From: Jiangella alkaliphila
GTDB taxonomy: Bacteria > Actinomycetota > Actinomycetes > Jiangellales > Jiangellaceae
Direction of reading: 5' to 3'
Assembly (NCBI RefSeq): GCF_900105925.1
Contig: NZ_LT629791.1
Span: 4,248,001-4,312,000, forward strand
Length of the DNA: 64,000 bases
Of this stretch, positions 18,501 through 26,422 are shown in pieces (positions within the stretch are counted from its first letter, which is position 1; each line of letters starts with the position of its first letter). The notes under the pieces are model-generated. The model ran no database searches and was not told the origin of the DNA. It saw only the letters and a program-made list of their open reading frames with translations. The translations under genes and the position numbers were made by a program.

Positions 18501-18585
18501 TGTCCGAGGGGGGACTTGAACCCCCACCCCCTTGACGGGGACTAGCACCTCAAGCTAGCGCGTCTGCCTATTCCGCCACCCGGAC
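18501..18585 (-). tRNA. tRNA-Leu (anticodon GAG)
   Basis: The minus strand folds into a class II cloverleaf. The 7-bp acceptor has one G-U pair, the anticodon stem CTAGC/GCTAG carries loop TTGAGGT with anticodon GAG, a long variable arm follows, and the T arm contains GGTTCAAGTCC. The length of 85 nt includes the discriminator A. CCA is not encoded. It reads CUC/CUU leucine codons. Decayed sequence flanks its 3' side, a common integration target. Confidence 0.95.
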
Positions 18586-18685
18586 TCTGCGGCGCTTCAT
18601 GGAGCGCCAGCGGCCGGGTAACCATACCAAACCCGCGGGGCCCTCTGTCCAACTCGGGGTGCGACCGCAGCCGTCTCGAGAACGA

Positions 18686-18720
18686 ACGGCGCCGCCCGGA
18701 TGGGGGCCGGGCGGCGCCGT
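18686..18720. terminator. Terminator hairpin after the SH3 protein gene
   Basis: A perfect 14-bp stem (18686-18699 with 18707-18720) with 7-nt loop lies 16 bp beyond the stop of the minus-strand SH3 gene. Confidence 0.75.
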
Positions 18721-18736
18721 GGTCGTGGGGGAGGGA

Positions 18737-19351
18737 TCAGCAGTACGGCGGGGCCGCGCCGATGTTCGTCACGTAGCGGGCCGACACCCACTGGCCGCCG
18801 CCGTCGCCGGACAGCTGGTACCAGCGCCGGTTGCCGGAGACGTTCTGCGAGTCGACCTTGCAGACGATGGACATCCTCGCGCCGCTCGGGATCGAGCTGA
18901 CCTTGGCGTTGGCCGTCGTCGGGCCGCTGCGCACGGCCAGGGCCGTCGACGACGACACGCGGCCGGTGTACTCCTTGCCGTCGCCACAGAAGCGCGGCGC
19001 GGTGCCGATGTTCGCGACGTAGCGGGCGCTCACCCAGCGGCCGGTCGCGAGCTTGTACCAGAGGCTGTTGCCGCTGACCGACGGGCCGTACACCTTGCAC
19101 TGGATGGTGATGACAGCGCCTGCGGCGTAGGAGCCGACCTTGCTGGCGGCCGACGTGGGGGCGCTGCGGACGTTGATGCCCGCCGTGACGCGGCCCTTGT
19201 AGGTCGCGGCGGCGGCCGTGGCCGCGGAGTCGGCGGAGTCAGTGGGCTCGGCGGCCGAGGCGGTCGTGCCCGTCGCGAGCAGGCCGAGCGGAACGATGAT
19301 GGCCGTGGCGAGCGCGGTCGCCGTTCGCCGGAGCCGTTGCCGGATGATCAT
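18737..19351 (-). CDS. Secreted protein with two bacterial SH3 domains
   Basis: 204 aa from ATG 19351, which has AGGAGG just upstream. A typical Sec signal peptide (RQRLRR, hydrophobic core ATAIIVPLGLLATG, cleavage near ASA|AEP) is followed by two tandem SH3b repeats of ~65 residues, each running INVRSAP or LAVRSGP, then CKV, a W-Y-[KQ]-L core, then WVSARYV and NIG. Each carries two cysteines, consistent with extracytoplasmic disulfides. SH3b domains of this kind usually bind cell-wall peptidoglycan or act as secreted adaptors. No catalytic domain is present. Confidence 0.9.
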   Translation of the reverse strand: MIIRQRLRRTATALATAIIVPLGLLATGTTASAAEPTDSADSAATAAAATYKGRVTAGINVRSAPTSAASKVGSYAAGAVITIQCKVYGPSVSGNSLWYKLATGRWVSARYVANIGTAPRFCGDGKEYTGRVSSSTALAVRSGPTTANAKVSSIPSGARMSIVCKVDSQNVSGNRRWYQLSGDGGGQWVSARYVTNIGAAPPYC

Positions 19352-19551
19352 GGTGGACCTCCTGACTGCCGTCCCGGACGGTGCGACCGGGTATCGGCTC
19401 TCACCGTTAATCACTCCTCAGCGTGCCGCGCGGTTGCATGCGGTGCCCGAGATTCCGGTGATCGAGGTGGTCCGTATCAGTGCAGGTCACGGACGTACCA
19501 TCACTATGTGCGACAAGCCGGTCACGCTCGGCTACTATGGGAGTACACGGG

Positions 19552-19590
19552 GGCCGCTCCGCCTCTTGCCCCCCAACTGGCGGAGCGGCC
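19552..19590. terminator. Hairpin upstream of the 19625 gene
   Basis: A perfect 12-bp stem GGCCGCTCCGCC (19552-19563) pairs with 19579-19590 around a 15-nt loop and is followed by TTCCT. It could be a terminator or an attenuator in the leader of the next gene; no upstream plus-strand gene needs terminating. Confidence 0.45.
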
Positions 19591-19624
19591 TTCCTATGTC
19601 CCCGGCGCGAGCGCCTGATTCCCG

Positions 19625-20236
19625 ATGACAGACGCAGCGCGGGACGCCCTCGACGCCCTGGCCGACGCCGTGAGTCTGTGGCGCATCACCCCGGCTGCGT
19701 CGAAGGACGTCATCGACGCGGCGACCGACGCTCTGGTCGCGGGGCTCGATTCGCCGAGCCTGGGGATCCTGGCCGGCGAACCGGCGACTGCGACGACGTA
19801 CGAGCTCGAGGCGCTGGTCGACGACACGATGCGCGAACTCGGCCTGGCCCATGTCGTCGACGGCGACGCCGAGCGGGCGGCGCTGGCGGCGATGCTGCGC
19901 CGGTTGACGGCCGGCCGGATCGGCCCGCGCGAGCTGGCGGCGTGGGCGCACGCCCGCCTCGGTCACGGCGGCCATGCCGACGCCCAGCCGTTCGTGCACC
20001 TCGACGACGTCTACTACGTGTGGGCGGACGAGGGGCACGACCTCGGCCAGCTGGACCGGTGGACGTACGACGAGGCGGAGGCGTTCCTGGCCGGACGGCC
20101 GTCGCCCGGCCACGCGGACGGCTGGCTGGCCGGTCCGCTGATGGTGGACCCGCCGCCGCGACCTGTCCGGCGCACGCGCCTCGCCCGCCTCGTCCGACGA
20201 CTGGCGCCGCCCCGCCCGCCCCGCCGCAGAAGTTGA
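19625..20236 (+). CDS. Hypothetical protein
   Basis: 203 aa, not recognised. The first ~115 residues are helical and acidic (MTDAARDALDALADAVSLWR); two segments, ELEALVDDTMRELGLAHVV and GPRELAAWAHARLGHGGHAD, resemble small actinobacterial proteins of unknown function. A conserved-looking core (FVHLDDVYYVWADEGHD) and a strongly basic tail (RRTRLARLVRRLAPPRPP) follow. No signal peptide or membrane segment is visible. Codon use is ordinary for the window. It stands alone between the SH3 gene and the ArsR operon, and a perfect hairpin begins at its last codons. Confidence 0.65.
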   Translation: MTDAARDALDALADAVSLWRITPAASKDVIDAATDALVAGLDSPSLGILAGEPATATTYELEALVDDTMRELGLAHVVDGDAERAALAAMLRRLTAGRIGPRELAAWAHARLGHGGHADAQPFVHLDDVYYVWADEGHDLGQLDRWTYDEAEAFLAGRPSPGHADGWLAGPLMVDPPPRPVRRTRLARLVRRLAPPRPPRRRS

Positions 20237-20293
20237 TCATGGAGAAGGGCGGCTCTCGAGGCGCTCGACGGCCGCCCTTCTCCATGATCAACT
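20231..20293. terminator. 23-bp perfect hairpin
   Basis: A 23-bp arm beginning AGTTGATCATGGAGAAGG (20231-20253) is exactly complementary to 20271-20293 around a 17-nt loop. It overlaps the stop of the preceding gene and probably terminates it. The core GTTGATC-TGGAG recurs in the hairpin between pyrD and pyrF at 50367. Confidence 0.75.
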
Positions 20294-20547
20294 CGGCGGG
20301 TGGCGGGGCCGAACGCCTGCGATCACGGGGCCGGCCTTCTGGCCGGGCCGGACGGCGAAGGCGTGACCGTGGTGACCGGCGCCGCACAGGCGGTCACTGT
20401 GTGCTGCCAACGATCGCTGAGCCCGCAGCCGCCCAACGTCGGGAGCATCATCGTTACGGTCACGGACCCCGCATGGGTCGGCGCCCTTCGCCGATCCGGC
20501 CCGTGACTGTATGACGCGTGGCGATGCCGTCCGGTTCACACGATCGC

Positions 20548-20595
20548 TTGACAATTCCGGCCGAGATTCGTACTTTCCTGTGTAGTTAATTAACT
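20548..20595 (+). promoter_or_regulatory. Promoter and operator of the arsR-SRPBCC operon
   Basis: TTGACA (20548-20553), a 17-bp spacer and TACTTT (20571-20576) make a near-consensus sigma-70 promoter. A 12-bp perfect palindrome AGTTAATTAACT (20584-20595) sits at the expected transcription start, just before the Shine-Dalgarno GGAGGAG. A repressor bound there would block transcription, so autoregulation by the ArsR protein is likely. Confidence 0.7.
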
Positions 20596-20605
20596 GGAGG
20601 AGAAA

Positions 20606-20947
20606 ATGACGGTCGACACCGATGCGCTCACCGCGACGTTCGCCGCGCTGGCCGACCCGACCCGCCGCGCCATCCTGGCCCGGCTGACCCGGGGCGAGGC
20701 GACCGTCGGGCAGCTCGCGGAGCCGTTCGACGTGTCGCTGCCGGCCATCTCGAAGCACGTGAAGGTGCTGCAGAAGGCCGGGCTGATCGAGCAGACGCGA
20801 CGCGCGCAGTGGCGGTCCTGCCGGCTGCGCCCGGAACCGTTGCGCGACCTCGTCACGTGGATGACGCAGTACCGCGACTTCCTGGGCGACAGCTTCGACC
20901 GGCTGGACGAGTACCTGACGGACCTGCAGAAGGGAGATCGGTCATGA
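20606..20947 (+). CDS. ArsR-family winged-helix regulator
   Basis: 113 aa. LADPTRRAILARLTRGEATV then LAEPFDVSLPAISKHVKVLQ and LIEQTRRAQWRSCRL form the ArsR winged helix. There are no paired cysteines for metal sensing, so this belongs to the non-metal group that is usually co-transcribed with an SRPBCC/AHSA1 protein. The stop overlaps the next start by 4 nt (ATGA). The palindrome at 20584 is the probable autoregulatory operator. Confidence 0.93.
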   Translation: MTVDTDALTATFAALADPTRRAILARLTRGEATVGQLAEPFDVSLPAISKHVKVLQKAGLIEQTRRAQWRSCRLRPEPLRDLVTWMTQYRDFLGDSFDRLDEYLTDLQKGDRS

Positions 20948-21432
20948 CCCGACGCGAACTGGGCGACGCCGCCACCACCGTCGTCGCCGAGGGATCGGAA
21001 CTGCTCATCGAGCGCGTGTTCGCCGCGCCGCGTGAGCTGGTGTGGGCCGCCATGACGGTGCCGAAGCACCTGGCGCACTGGATCGGCCCGCACGGCACCA
21101 CTACCGAGGTGGTCGAGCTCGACCTGCGCCCCGGCGGCCGGTGGAGGTGGATCAACCGGACCGACGACGGCGAGGTCGCCTTCCACGGGGAGTACCTCGA
21201 GGTCGACCTGCCGAAGCGGCTGGTGCGCACGACGGCGCCGGACATGGAGCCGGCCGGCGGCCCGCCCGCCGTCGAGACCATCACGTTCGAGGAGGTCGAC
21301 GGCGGCACCCGGGTGCACTGGGTGACGACGTTCCCGTCGCCCGAGGTGCTGGACTTCGCCGTCGGCACCGGCATGACGCTGGGCATCCTCGAGCAGTTCG
21401 AGCGGCTGGCCGGGCTGTTGGCTCAGGACTGA
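20944..21432 (+). CDS. SRPBCC / AHSA1-domain protein
   Basis: 162 aa. LLIERVFAAPRELVWAAMTV, HWIGPHGTTTEVVELDLRPG and GGRWRWINRTDDGEVAFHGE are the AHSA1 (START-like) signatures: a hydrophobic-pocket fold binding small lipophilic ligands. It overlaps the ArsR gene by 4 nt. Pairs of this kind are widespread; the partner is thought to bind or modify a ligand sensed by the regulon, but its activity is not known. The stop lies 4 bp from the stop of the convergent MFS gene. Confidence 0.9.
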   Translation: MTRRELGDAATTVVAEGSELLIERVFAAPRELVWAAMTVPKHLAHWIGPHGTTTEVVELDLRPGGRWRWINRTDDGEVAFHGEYLEVDLPKRLVRTTAPDMEPAGGPPAVETITFEEVDGGTRVHWVTTFPSPEVLDFAVGTGMTLGILEQFERLAGLLAQD

Positions 21433-21436
21433 CGGC

Positions 21437-22648
21437 TCAGGACTGACGGCGCAGCGCGCGGGGGAGCGTGACGGCGACGGCGATGGTGGCCAGCGTGCCG
21501 CCCGCTCCGGCGATGATGAACGTCGTCGGCGCCGACGTCGCGTCCAGCAGCAGGCCGCCGGCCACGTAGGACAGGCCGGCGGCCAGCCCGATCGCCCCGT
21601 AGAGGTTGCCGAACACCCGCCCGAGCATCGCGTCGGGCACCAGCCGCGGCAGCAGCGTGTTGGTGGCGACGTCCATGGCGGCGATGCCGAGGCCGCGGAT
21701 CGTCTGCAGCGTGAACGCCGCCGCGACCGCCCACGCCAGACCGGTGAGCAGGTTGCCGACGCTGCTGACGGCGAATCCGGCGACCAGCAGCCACAGCATC
21801 GAGGCCCGCGCCGACCAGCGGGCGAGCAGCGCGTACCCGGCGAACAGTCCGATGCCGACGCCGGCCAGCAGGATCCCGGCGGCGGAGTCGCCCGCGTCGA
21901 AGGTGTCCTTGGCCAGCACCACCAGTGCGACGTCGTCGATGCCGTTGAACGCGACGACGGCGCAGAAGCCCAGCGCGATGATCCGCAGCGCCGGTACCCG
22001 CCACAGCTGCCCGAGCCCCTCCCGGGCGTCGGCCAGCAGCGAGCCGCCGCGCCCCTCCTCGGGCGACGACGGCGGCAGCGTCGGCAGCCGGACCAGCAGC
22101 AGCGCCGACAGCAGGAACGTCGCCGCGTCGACGAGCAGCACGCCCCGGACGCCGACCAGCGGGAACAGCGCGGCCGCGACCAGCGGGCCGAGCGCCTCGC
22201 CGCCGTTCGTCGCCAGCCCGAGCGCCGAGTTCGCCGCCGCCTGGTCGCGCTGCGGCACGATCGTCGCCACGGCCGCTCGCGACGCCGGCAGGAACACGTG
22301 GCCGGCCACCGCCCGCACGCCGACCAGCACCAGCAGCAGCGGCAACGGCGGCAGCGACAGCGCGATCGCGGCCAGCAGGCCGGCTTGCACCAGCTCGCAG
22401 ACGATCATCACCCGGCGCCGGTCCCACCGGTCGCTCACCGCACCGGCCAGCGGGCTGAGTAGCGCCGGCGCGAGGTCGCCGACCAGCAGGAGCAGCGCGA
22501 TCGCGATCGCCTGGCCGGCGGTGTCCGCGACGTACAGCATCAGCGCGACCAGACTCAGCGAGTCGCCGAGGAAGGAGATGGTGCGCGCCGCGAACAGCGA
22601 GCGGAAGGCGGCGTCGCGTCTCAACAAGGTCCCACCGTCGGTCCGCAC
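21437..22648 (-). CDS. MFS transporter (MFS_3 / EntS-like)
   Basis: 403 aa from GTG 22648 with about 12 hydrophobic segments. FRSLFAARTISFLGDSLSLV at the N-terminus and LLSPLAGAVSDRWDRRRVMI (the loop 2-3 motif A, G...DRWDRR) place it in the MFS_3 group of proton-driven efflux proteins. The C-terminal half repeats the topology (ALLARWSARASMLWLLVAGF). Substrate unknown; drug or siderophore export is typical. A second MFS gene lies 42 bp upstream on the same strand, so they may be co-transcribed. Confidence 0.9.
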   Translation of the reverse strand: MRTDGGTLLRRDAAFRSLFAARTISFLGDSLSLVALMLYVADTAGQAIAIALLLLVGDLAPALLSPLAGAVSDRWDRRRVMIVCELVQAGLLAAIALSLPPLPLLLVLVGVRAVAGHVFLPASRAAVATIVPQRDQAAANSALGLATNGGEALGPLVAAALFPLVGVRGVLLVDAATFLLSALLLVRLPTLPPSSPEEGRGGSLLADAREGLGQLWRVPALRIIALGFCAVVAFNGIDDVALVVLAKDTFDAGDSAAGILLAGVGIGLFAGYALLARWSARASMLWLLVAGFAVSSVGNLLTGLAWAVAAAFTLQTIRGLGIAAMDVATNTLLPRLVPDAMLGRVFGNLYGAIGLAAGLSYVAGGLLLDATSAPTTFIIAGAGGTLATIAVAVTLPRALRRQS

Positions 22649-22690
22649 GACGACGAGGATGGGTCATCGGGTGGCGCGGGCACAAGGCGG

Positions 22691-24094
22691 TTATCGCGCG
22701 CGGCGGCCGAAGCCGACGACCGCGGTGACGACGCCGAGGACGGCCAGGATGGCGACGAAGGCGAAGCCGGCGCGGAACCCGTCGAGCCCCGACCCGGCGA
22801 CGAGGACGGCGGACACGGCGGCCACGCCGGCGGCGCCACCCACCTCGCGCGCGGTCTCGATCAGGCCGGACGCCAGCCCCGCAGCGGACTGGTCCACGCC
22901 GGTCAGGGCGCCCATCTGCACCGCCGGCCCGCACAGCCCGAACCCGACCCCGGCGAGCAGGAACGCGGGCAGCACGTCCGTGACGTACGAGGCGTCGGCG
23001 GGCACCCGGGCCAGCCACAGGGCGCCGACGGCGAGCAGCAGCAGGCCGATGACCAGCGACACCCGCACGCCGGCCCGGGCGACCAGCCCCTCACCGGCCA
23101 TCGCGACGGCGACGATGGTGACCGTCGTCGCCAGCCAGGCCAGCCCGGTCATCGCCGGCGAGTAGCCGAGGATCTGCTGCATGAGCAGCGAGCCGATGAA
23201 GATGAAGGCCATGAGCGCGCCGAACGCCAGGAACCCGGTGAGGTTGGCGGCGACGAGCGGCCGGTTGCGCAGCGTCGACAGCGGCAGCAGCGGGTCGGGG
23301 GAGCGGCGCTCGATCAGCACGAACGCCGCCAGCAGCGCGGCGGCCGCAGCGAACAGCGCCAGCGTCGACGCCGCCGTCCAGCCGTGGCCGGTGGCGTGGT
23401 GCGGCGCGTACACGAACAGCAGCAGCGCGCCGGTCACCGTCGTCGCGCCCGCGACGTCCAGCCGCCCGCTGCGCTCGGCGACCCGGTCGGCGACGAGGAA
23501 CACCGTCGCCAGTGTGATGAGCAGCAGACCGGCCGGGACGTTGATCAGGAACGCCCAGCGCCAGCCCGGGCCGGCGGTCAGCAGGCCGCTCAGCACCACG
23601 CCAACGGCCCCGGCCGCGCCGTCCACGGCGGCGACCACCGCGAGCGCACGGTGCCGCTCACGTCCCTCAGGGAACGTGACGGCCAGCAGCGAGAGGGCGG
23701 CCGGCACGAGCAGCGCGGCCCCGAGCCCCTGCGCGGCGCGGGCCGCGATCAGCAGGCCGGGGTCGTGGGCGGCGCCGGCGGCCAGCGACGCGACTGTGAA
23801 CAGGGCCAGCCCGGCGACGAGGATCCGCCGGCGGCCCAGCCGGTCGGCCAGCCGGCCGCCGAGCAGCAGGAATCCGCCGAGCAGCAGGCCATAGGCGACG
23901 ACGACCCACTGCAGAGCGCCGTAGCCGCCGCCGATGTCGCGCTGGATCGACGGCAGCGCCACGTTCACGATGGCGGTGTCCAGGCCCACCATCGCCGTGG
24001 TGGCACAGGTGAGCGCGAGCACGAGCGCCGGCTTGCTCCGCCGCGCCGTCTCGCCGTCGGTGGAGGTGCTAGTCAGAGTCTCGGTGTGCGACAT
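22691..24094 (-). CDS. MFS transporter, DHA2 family (14-TM drug exporter)
   Basis: 467 aa with about 14 membrane helices. The start region has LALTCATTAMVGLDTAIVNV ALPSIQRDI and LLGGRLADRLGRRRILVAG, i.e. DHA2 motifs D1 and A, and motif C appears as VGVVLSGLLTAGPGWRWAFL. This is the EmrB/QacA-type proton antiporter group exporting hydrophobic drugs or metabolites. AAGGA precedes ATG 24094. The stop is 42 bp before the second MFS gene, suggesting an operon. No adjacent TetR regulator was found. Confidence 0.92.
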   Translation of the reverse strand: MSHTETLTSTSTDGETARRSKPALVLALTCATTAMVGLDTAIVNVALPSIQRDIGGGYGALQWVVVAYGLLLGGFLLLGGRLADRLGRRRILVAGLALFTVASLAAGAAHDPGLLIAARAAQGLGAALLVPAALSLLAVTFPEGRERHRALAVVAAVDGAAGAVGVVLSGLLTAGPGWRWAFLINVPAGLLLITLATVFLVADRVAERSGRLDVAGATTVTGALLLFVYAPHHATGHGWTAASTLALFAAAAALLAAFVLIERRSPDPLLPLSTLRNRPLVAANLTGFLAFGALMAFIFIGSLLMQQILGYSPAMTGLAWLATTVTIVAVAMAGEGLVARAGVRVSLVIGLLLLAVGALWLARVPADASYVTDVLPAFLLAGVGFGLCGPAVQMGALTGVDQSAAGLASGLIETAREVGGAAGVAAVSAVLVAGSGLDGFRAGFAFVAILAVLGVVTAVVGFGRRAR

Positions 24095-24164
24095 CGTCGG
24101 TCCTTCGTCAGGAGGGTTCGTCGCCCCACCGACGAAGACGCCGCCCGCGGATCGACATCCGCGC

Positions 24165-24194
24165 CGAAGAAATCCGAAGAAATTCGAAGAAGAG
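24165..24194. repeat. Three tandem 10-bp repeats
   Basis: CGAAGAAATC, CGAAGAAATT and CGAAGAAGAG follow one another in the spacer between the DHA2 gene and the sigma-factor gene. Possible regulatory iterons or slippage; no function is evident. Confidence 0.5.
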
Positions 24195-24208
24195 TGCGTC
24201 GCCGCAGG

Positions 24209-25438
24209 TCAGAGTGCGTCGAGCCGGCCGGTCAGATAGCGGCGGTCGGCGTCGGAGGCCGCCAGCCGCAGCGCCTCCTCGTACGCCGCGCGGGCCTCGG
24301 CGGTGCGGCCGTCGCGGCGCAGCAGGTCGGCGCGGGTCGCAGGCAGCAGGTGGTAGCCGTCCAGCCGGCCGGACGCCGCGAGCTCGTCCACCAGCGCGAG
24401 GCCGGCCGCGATGCCGTCGGCCATCGCGACCGCGACGGCCCGGTTCAGCTCCACCACCGGCGACGGCGCCAGCCGGCCCAGCTCCGCGTAGAGCGCGGCG
24501 ATCTGCGGCCAGTCGGTGCCGGCAGCGTCGGGCGCGGTGGCGTGGCAGGCGGCGATCGCGGCCTGCACCTGGTACGGCCCGCCGCGGCGCAGCGTCAGGG
24601 CCTCATCCAGGACGGCGACGCCCTCGTCGATCAGCGCGCGGTCCCATCGGGACCGGTCCTGCCGCTCCAGCGGGACGAGGACGCCGTCGTCGACGCGGGT
24701 CGACCGGCGGGCTTCGTGCAGCAGCATGAGTGCGAGCAGGCCGCGCGGCTCCGGCTCGTCCGGCAGCAGCCGGCCCAGCACCCGGGCGAGGTGGATCGCC
24801 TCAGCGGTCAGCGCGCGGCTGGCGTCGTGCTCGCCGTAGCCCTCGTTGAAGATCAGGTAGAGCACCGCCAGCACCGACGCCAGCCGCTCGGGCAGCAGCT
24901 CGGCCGGCGGGACGCGGTACGGGATGCCGGCCTCGGCGATCTTGCGCTTGGCCCGGACGATCCGCTGCGCCATGGTCGGCTCGGCGGTGAGGAACGCCCG
25001 GGCGATCTCGGCCGTGCTCAGCCCGGCCAGCGTCCGCAACGTCAGCGCGACCCTGGCCTCGAACGGCAGCGCCGGGTGGCAGCAGGTGAAGATCAGCCGG
25101 AGCCGCTCGTCCGGGATCTCCTCGGCGGTCGACTCGTCCGGCTCCCGCGCCAGCACGGCCAGCTGGCGCAGCTTGGCCTTTCCGGCGGCGTCACGGCGCA
25201 GCCGGTCGGTCGCGCGGTGCCGGGCCGTCGTGGTGAGCCAGGCGCCCGGCCGGTCCGGGACGCCGTCGCGCCGCCACGCCGTCAGCGCCGTCGCGAACGC
25301 CTCCTGCGCGCTGTCCTCGGCCAGGTCCCAGTCGCGGGTCTGCCCGATGAGCGTCGCGACGACCTGGCCCCACTCGTCCCGGTAGGCCGCGTCGACCGCG
25401 GCCCGCACCATCTCATCGGGACTGACGTCAGACCACAC
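24209..25438 (-). CDS. ECF sigma factor, ECF42-type with C-terminal TPR-like domain
   Basis: 409 aa from GTG 25438 (TTG 25450 is too close to AAGGAGG). Sigma region 2 includes DWDLAEDSAQEAFATALTAW and RPGAWLTTTARHRATDRLRR; region 4 includes LTLRTLAGLSTAEIARAFLT. A long C-terminal helical domain (from ~190; LIFNEGYGEHDASRALTAEA, PVVELNRAVAVAM) is diagnostic of ECF42 (DUF6596). ECF42 sigmas have no anti-sigma factor; the C-terminal domain modulates activity, and a DGPF protein is co-encoded, as here 30 bp upstream. It probably directs transcription of its own operon. Confidence 0.92.
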   Translation of the reverse strand: MWSDVSPDEMVRAAVDAAYRDEWGQVVATLIGQTRDWDLAEDSAQEAFATALTAWRRDGVPDRPGAWLTTTARHRATDRLRRDAAGKAKLRQLAVLAREPDESTAEEIPDERLRLIFTCCHPALPFEARVALTLRTLAGLSTAEIARAFLTAEPTMAQRIVRAKRKIAEAGIPYRVPPAELLPERLASVLAVLYLIFNEGYGEHDASRALTAEAIHLARVLGRLLPDEPEPRGLLALMLLHEARRSTRVDDGVLVPLERQDRSRWDRALIDEGVAVLDEALTLRRGGPYQVQAAIAACHATAPDAAGTDWPQIAALYAELGRLAPSPVVELNRAVAVAMADGIAAGLALVDELAASGRLDGYHLLPATRADLLRRDGRTAEARAAYEEALRLAASDADRRYLTGRLDAL

Positions 25439-25468
25439 GGTCGGCTGCAACCTCCTTGACGTCCGCCG

Positions 25469-25804
25469 TCATTCCCAGACCGGGCGGATCTCGACGCCGC
25501 CCCACCGCGCGTACGGGTGACCGGCGGCGATCGCGATCGCCTCGTCCAGGTCGGCGCACTCGATGAGCACTACGCCGCCGACGAAGTCCTTGGTCTCGGC
25601 GAACGGCCCGTCCGAGACCAGCGTCTCGCCGTCGCGGAACCGCACCGTCGTGGCCGACGCGACCGGCCGCAGCCGCACCCCGAACCGCTCGGCGCCGCGG
25701 CGCCGCAGGTCGGCCTCCCACGCCTGGTGGACAGGGTCGGCGTCCATCTCCTCGTTGCTCGGCGACCTCGACTCGTCGTCACTGATCAGCAGCACGTATT
25801 TCAT
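25469..25804 (-). CDS. DGPF / YCII-related protein, ECF42 partner
   Basis: 111 aa from ATG 25804 (MKYVLLISDDESRSP). It contains SDGPFAETKDFVGGVVLIEC, the DGPF motif that names the group, and ends HPYARWGGVEIRPVWE. The fold is the ferredoxin-like YCII domain. Genes for such proteins are the standard partners of ECF42 sigma factors and are usually their targets; the biochemical role is unknown. Upstream in-frame codons to 25879 look non-native. Confidence 0.92.
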   Translation of the reverse strand: MKYVLLISDDESRSPSNEEMDADPVHQAWEADLRRRGAERFGVRLRPVASATTVRFRDGETLVSDGPFAETKDFVGGVVLIECADLDEAIAIAAGHPYARWGGVEIRPVWE

Positions 25805-25933
25805 GGACCGAGTCTGGCACCGCTCGGGCGGCGTGTCGTCAGGCCTCGGTGAGCCGGATGACCGGGCATTGACGCTCACTATTGGCCTGGCACGTCGCGA
25901 ACCGCGGGTTGGCCTCGACGACCAGCCGCACTA

Positions 25934-25987
25934 CCCTATCATTCCGTAAATGACTTGGCGTATGGAGATGTTTACGGAATGATAGGG
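25934..25987. promoter_or_regulatory. 17-bp inverted operator before the excisionase-like gene
   Basis: CCCTATCATTCCGTAAA (25934-25950) is perfectly complementary to 25971-25987, with a 20-bp centre. The arms are strikingly AT-rich for this genome. Arm-to-arm centre spacing is ~37 bp, and the second arm ends 3 bp before the ATG at 25991. This suggests cooperative binding by the regulator encoded immediately downstream, shutting off its own promoter. Confidence 0.75.
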
Positions 25988-25990
25988 AGT

Positions 25991-26422
25991 ATGAGCGCGC
26001 TTTACTCCGCCGAGGACGTCGCCGAGCTCCTTGGGCTGCACGTCCGCACGGTGCGCGGCTACGTGCGCGACGGCCGGCTGCCGGCGGTACGCATCGGCAA
26101 GCAGTACCGCATCGCGGCCGAGGACGTCGACGCGCTGACGGGCGGCCGCACCGCCGCGGCCCGCCCCGAGCCGGCGGCGACGTCGCCGCGGGTGGAGGTG
26201 TCGGCCATCGTGCAGCTCGACGGCGTCGACCGGTCGACCGTCGACCGCCTCACCACGCTCGTGACGGCCGCGGCCGGCGGCCGGTCCGGCGGCGCGCGGC
26301 TGCACGTCCAGACCGTGTACGACCCGCACCGGCACAGCCTGAAGATCGTGGCCATCGGCAGCCCCGGCGACACCGCGGCGCTGGTCGGCCTCGTCGGCAC
26401 GTTCACCGACTCGGAGTTGTGA
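25991..26422 (+). CDS. MerR/excisionase-type HTH regulator with C-terminal sensor
   Basis: 143 aa. YSAEDVAELLGLHVRTVRGY then VRDGRLPAVRIGKQYRIAAE is an excisionase-like winged HTH (~4-50). After a linker, VEVSAIVQLDGVDRSTVDRL... LHVQTVYDPHRHSLKIVAIG forms a second alpha/beta domain of ~70 residues that I do not recognise. GGAG lies only 1 nt before this ATG, so translation could be leaderless or begin at ATG 25979. The flanking inverted repeat is its likely operator. The next gene starts within its stop codon. Confidence 0.82.
   Translation: MSALYSAEDVAELLGLHVRTVRGYVRDGRLPAVRIGKQYRIAAEDVDALTGGRTAAARPEPAATSPRVEVSAIVQLDGVDRSTVDRLTTLVTAAAGGRSGGARLHVQTVYDPHRHSLKIVAIGSPGDTAALVGLVGTFTDSEL

Noticed and set aside
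18489-18501. Encoded CCA at the tRNA-Leu 3' end
   Set aside because: The three bases after the discriminator are CTC on the tRNA strand, so CCA is added post-transcriptionally.
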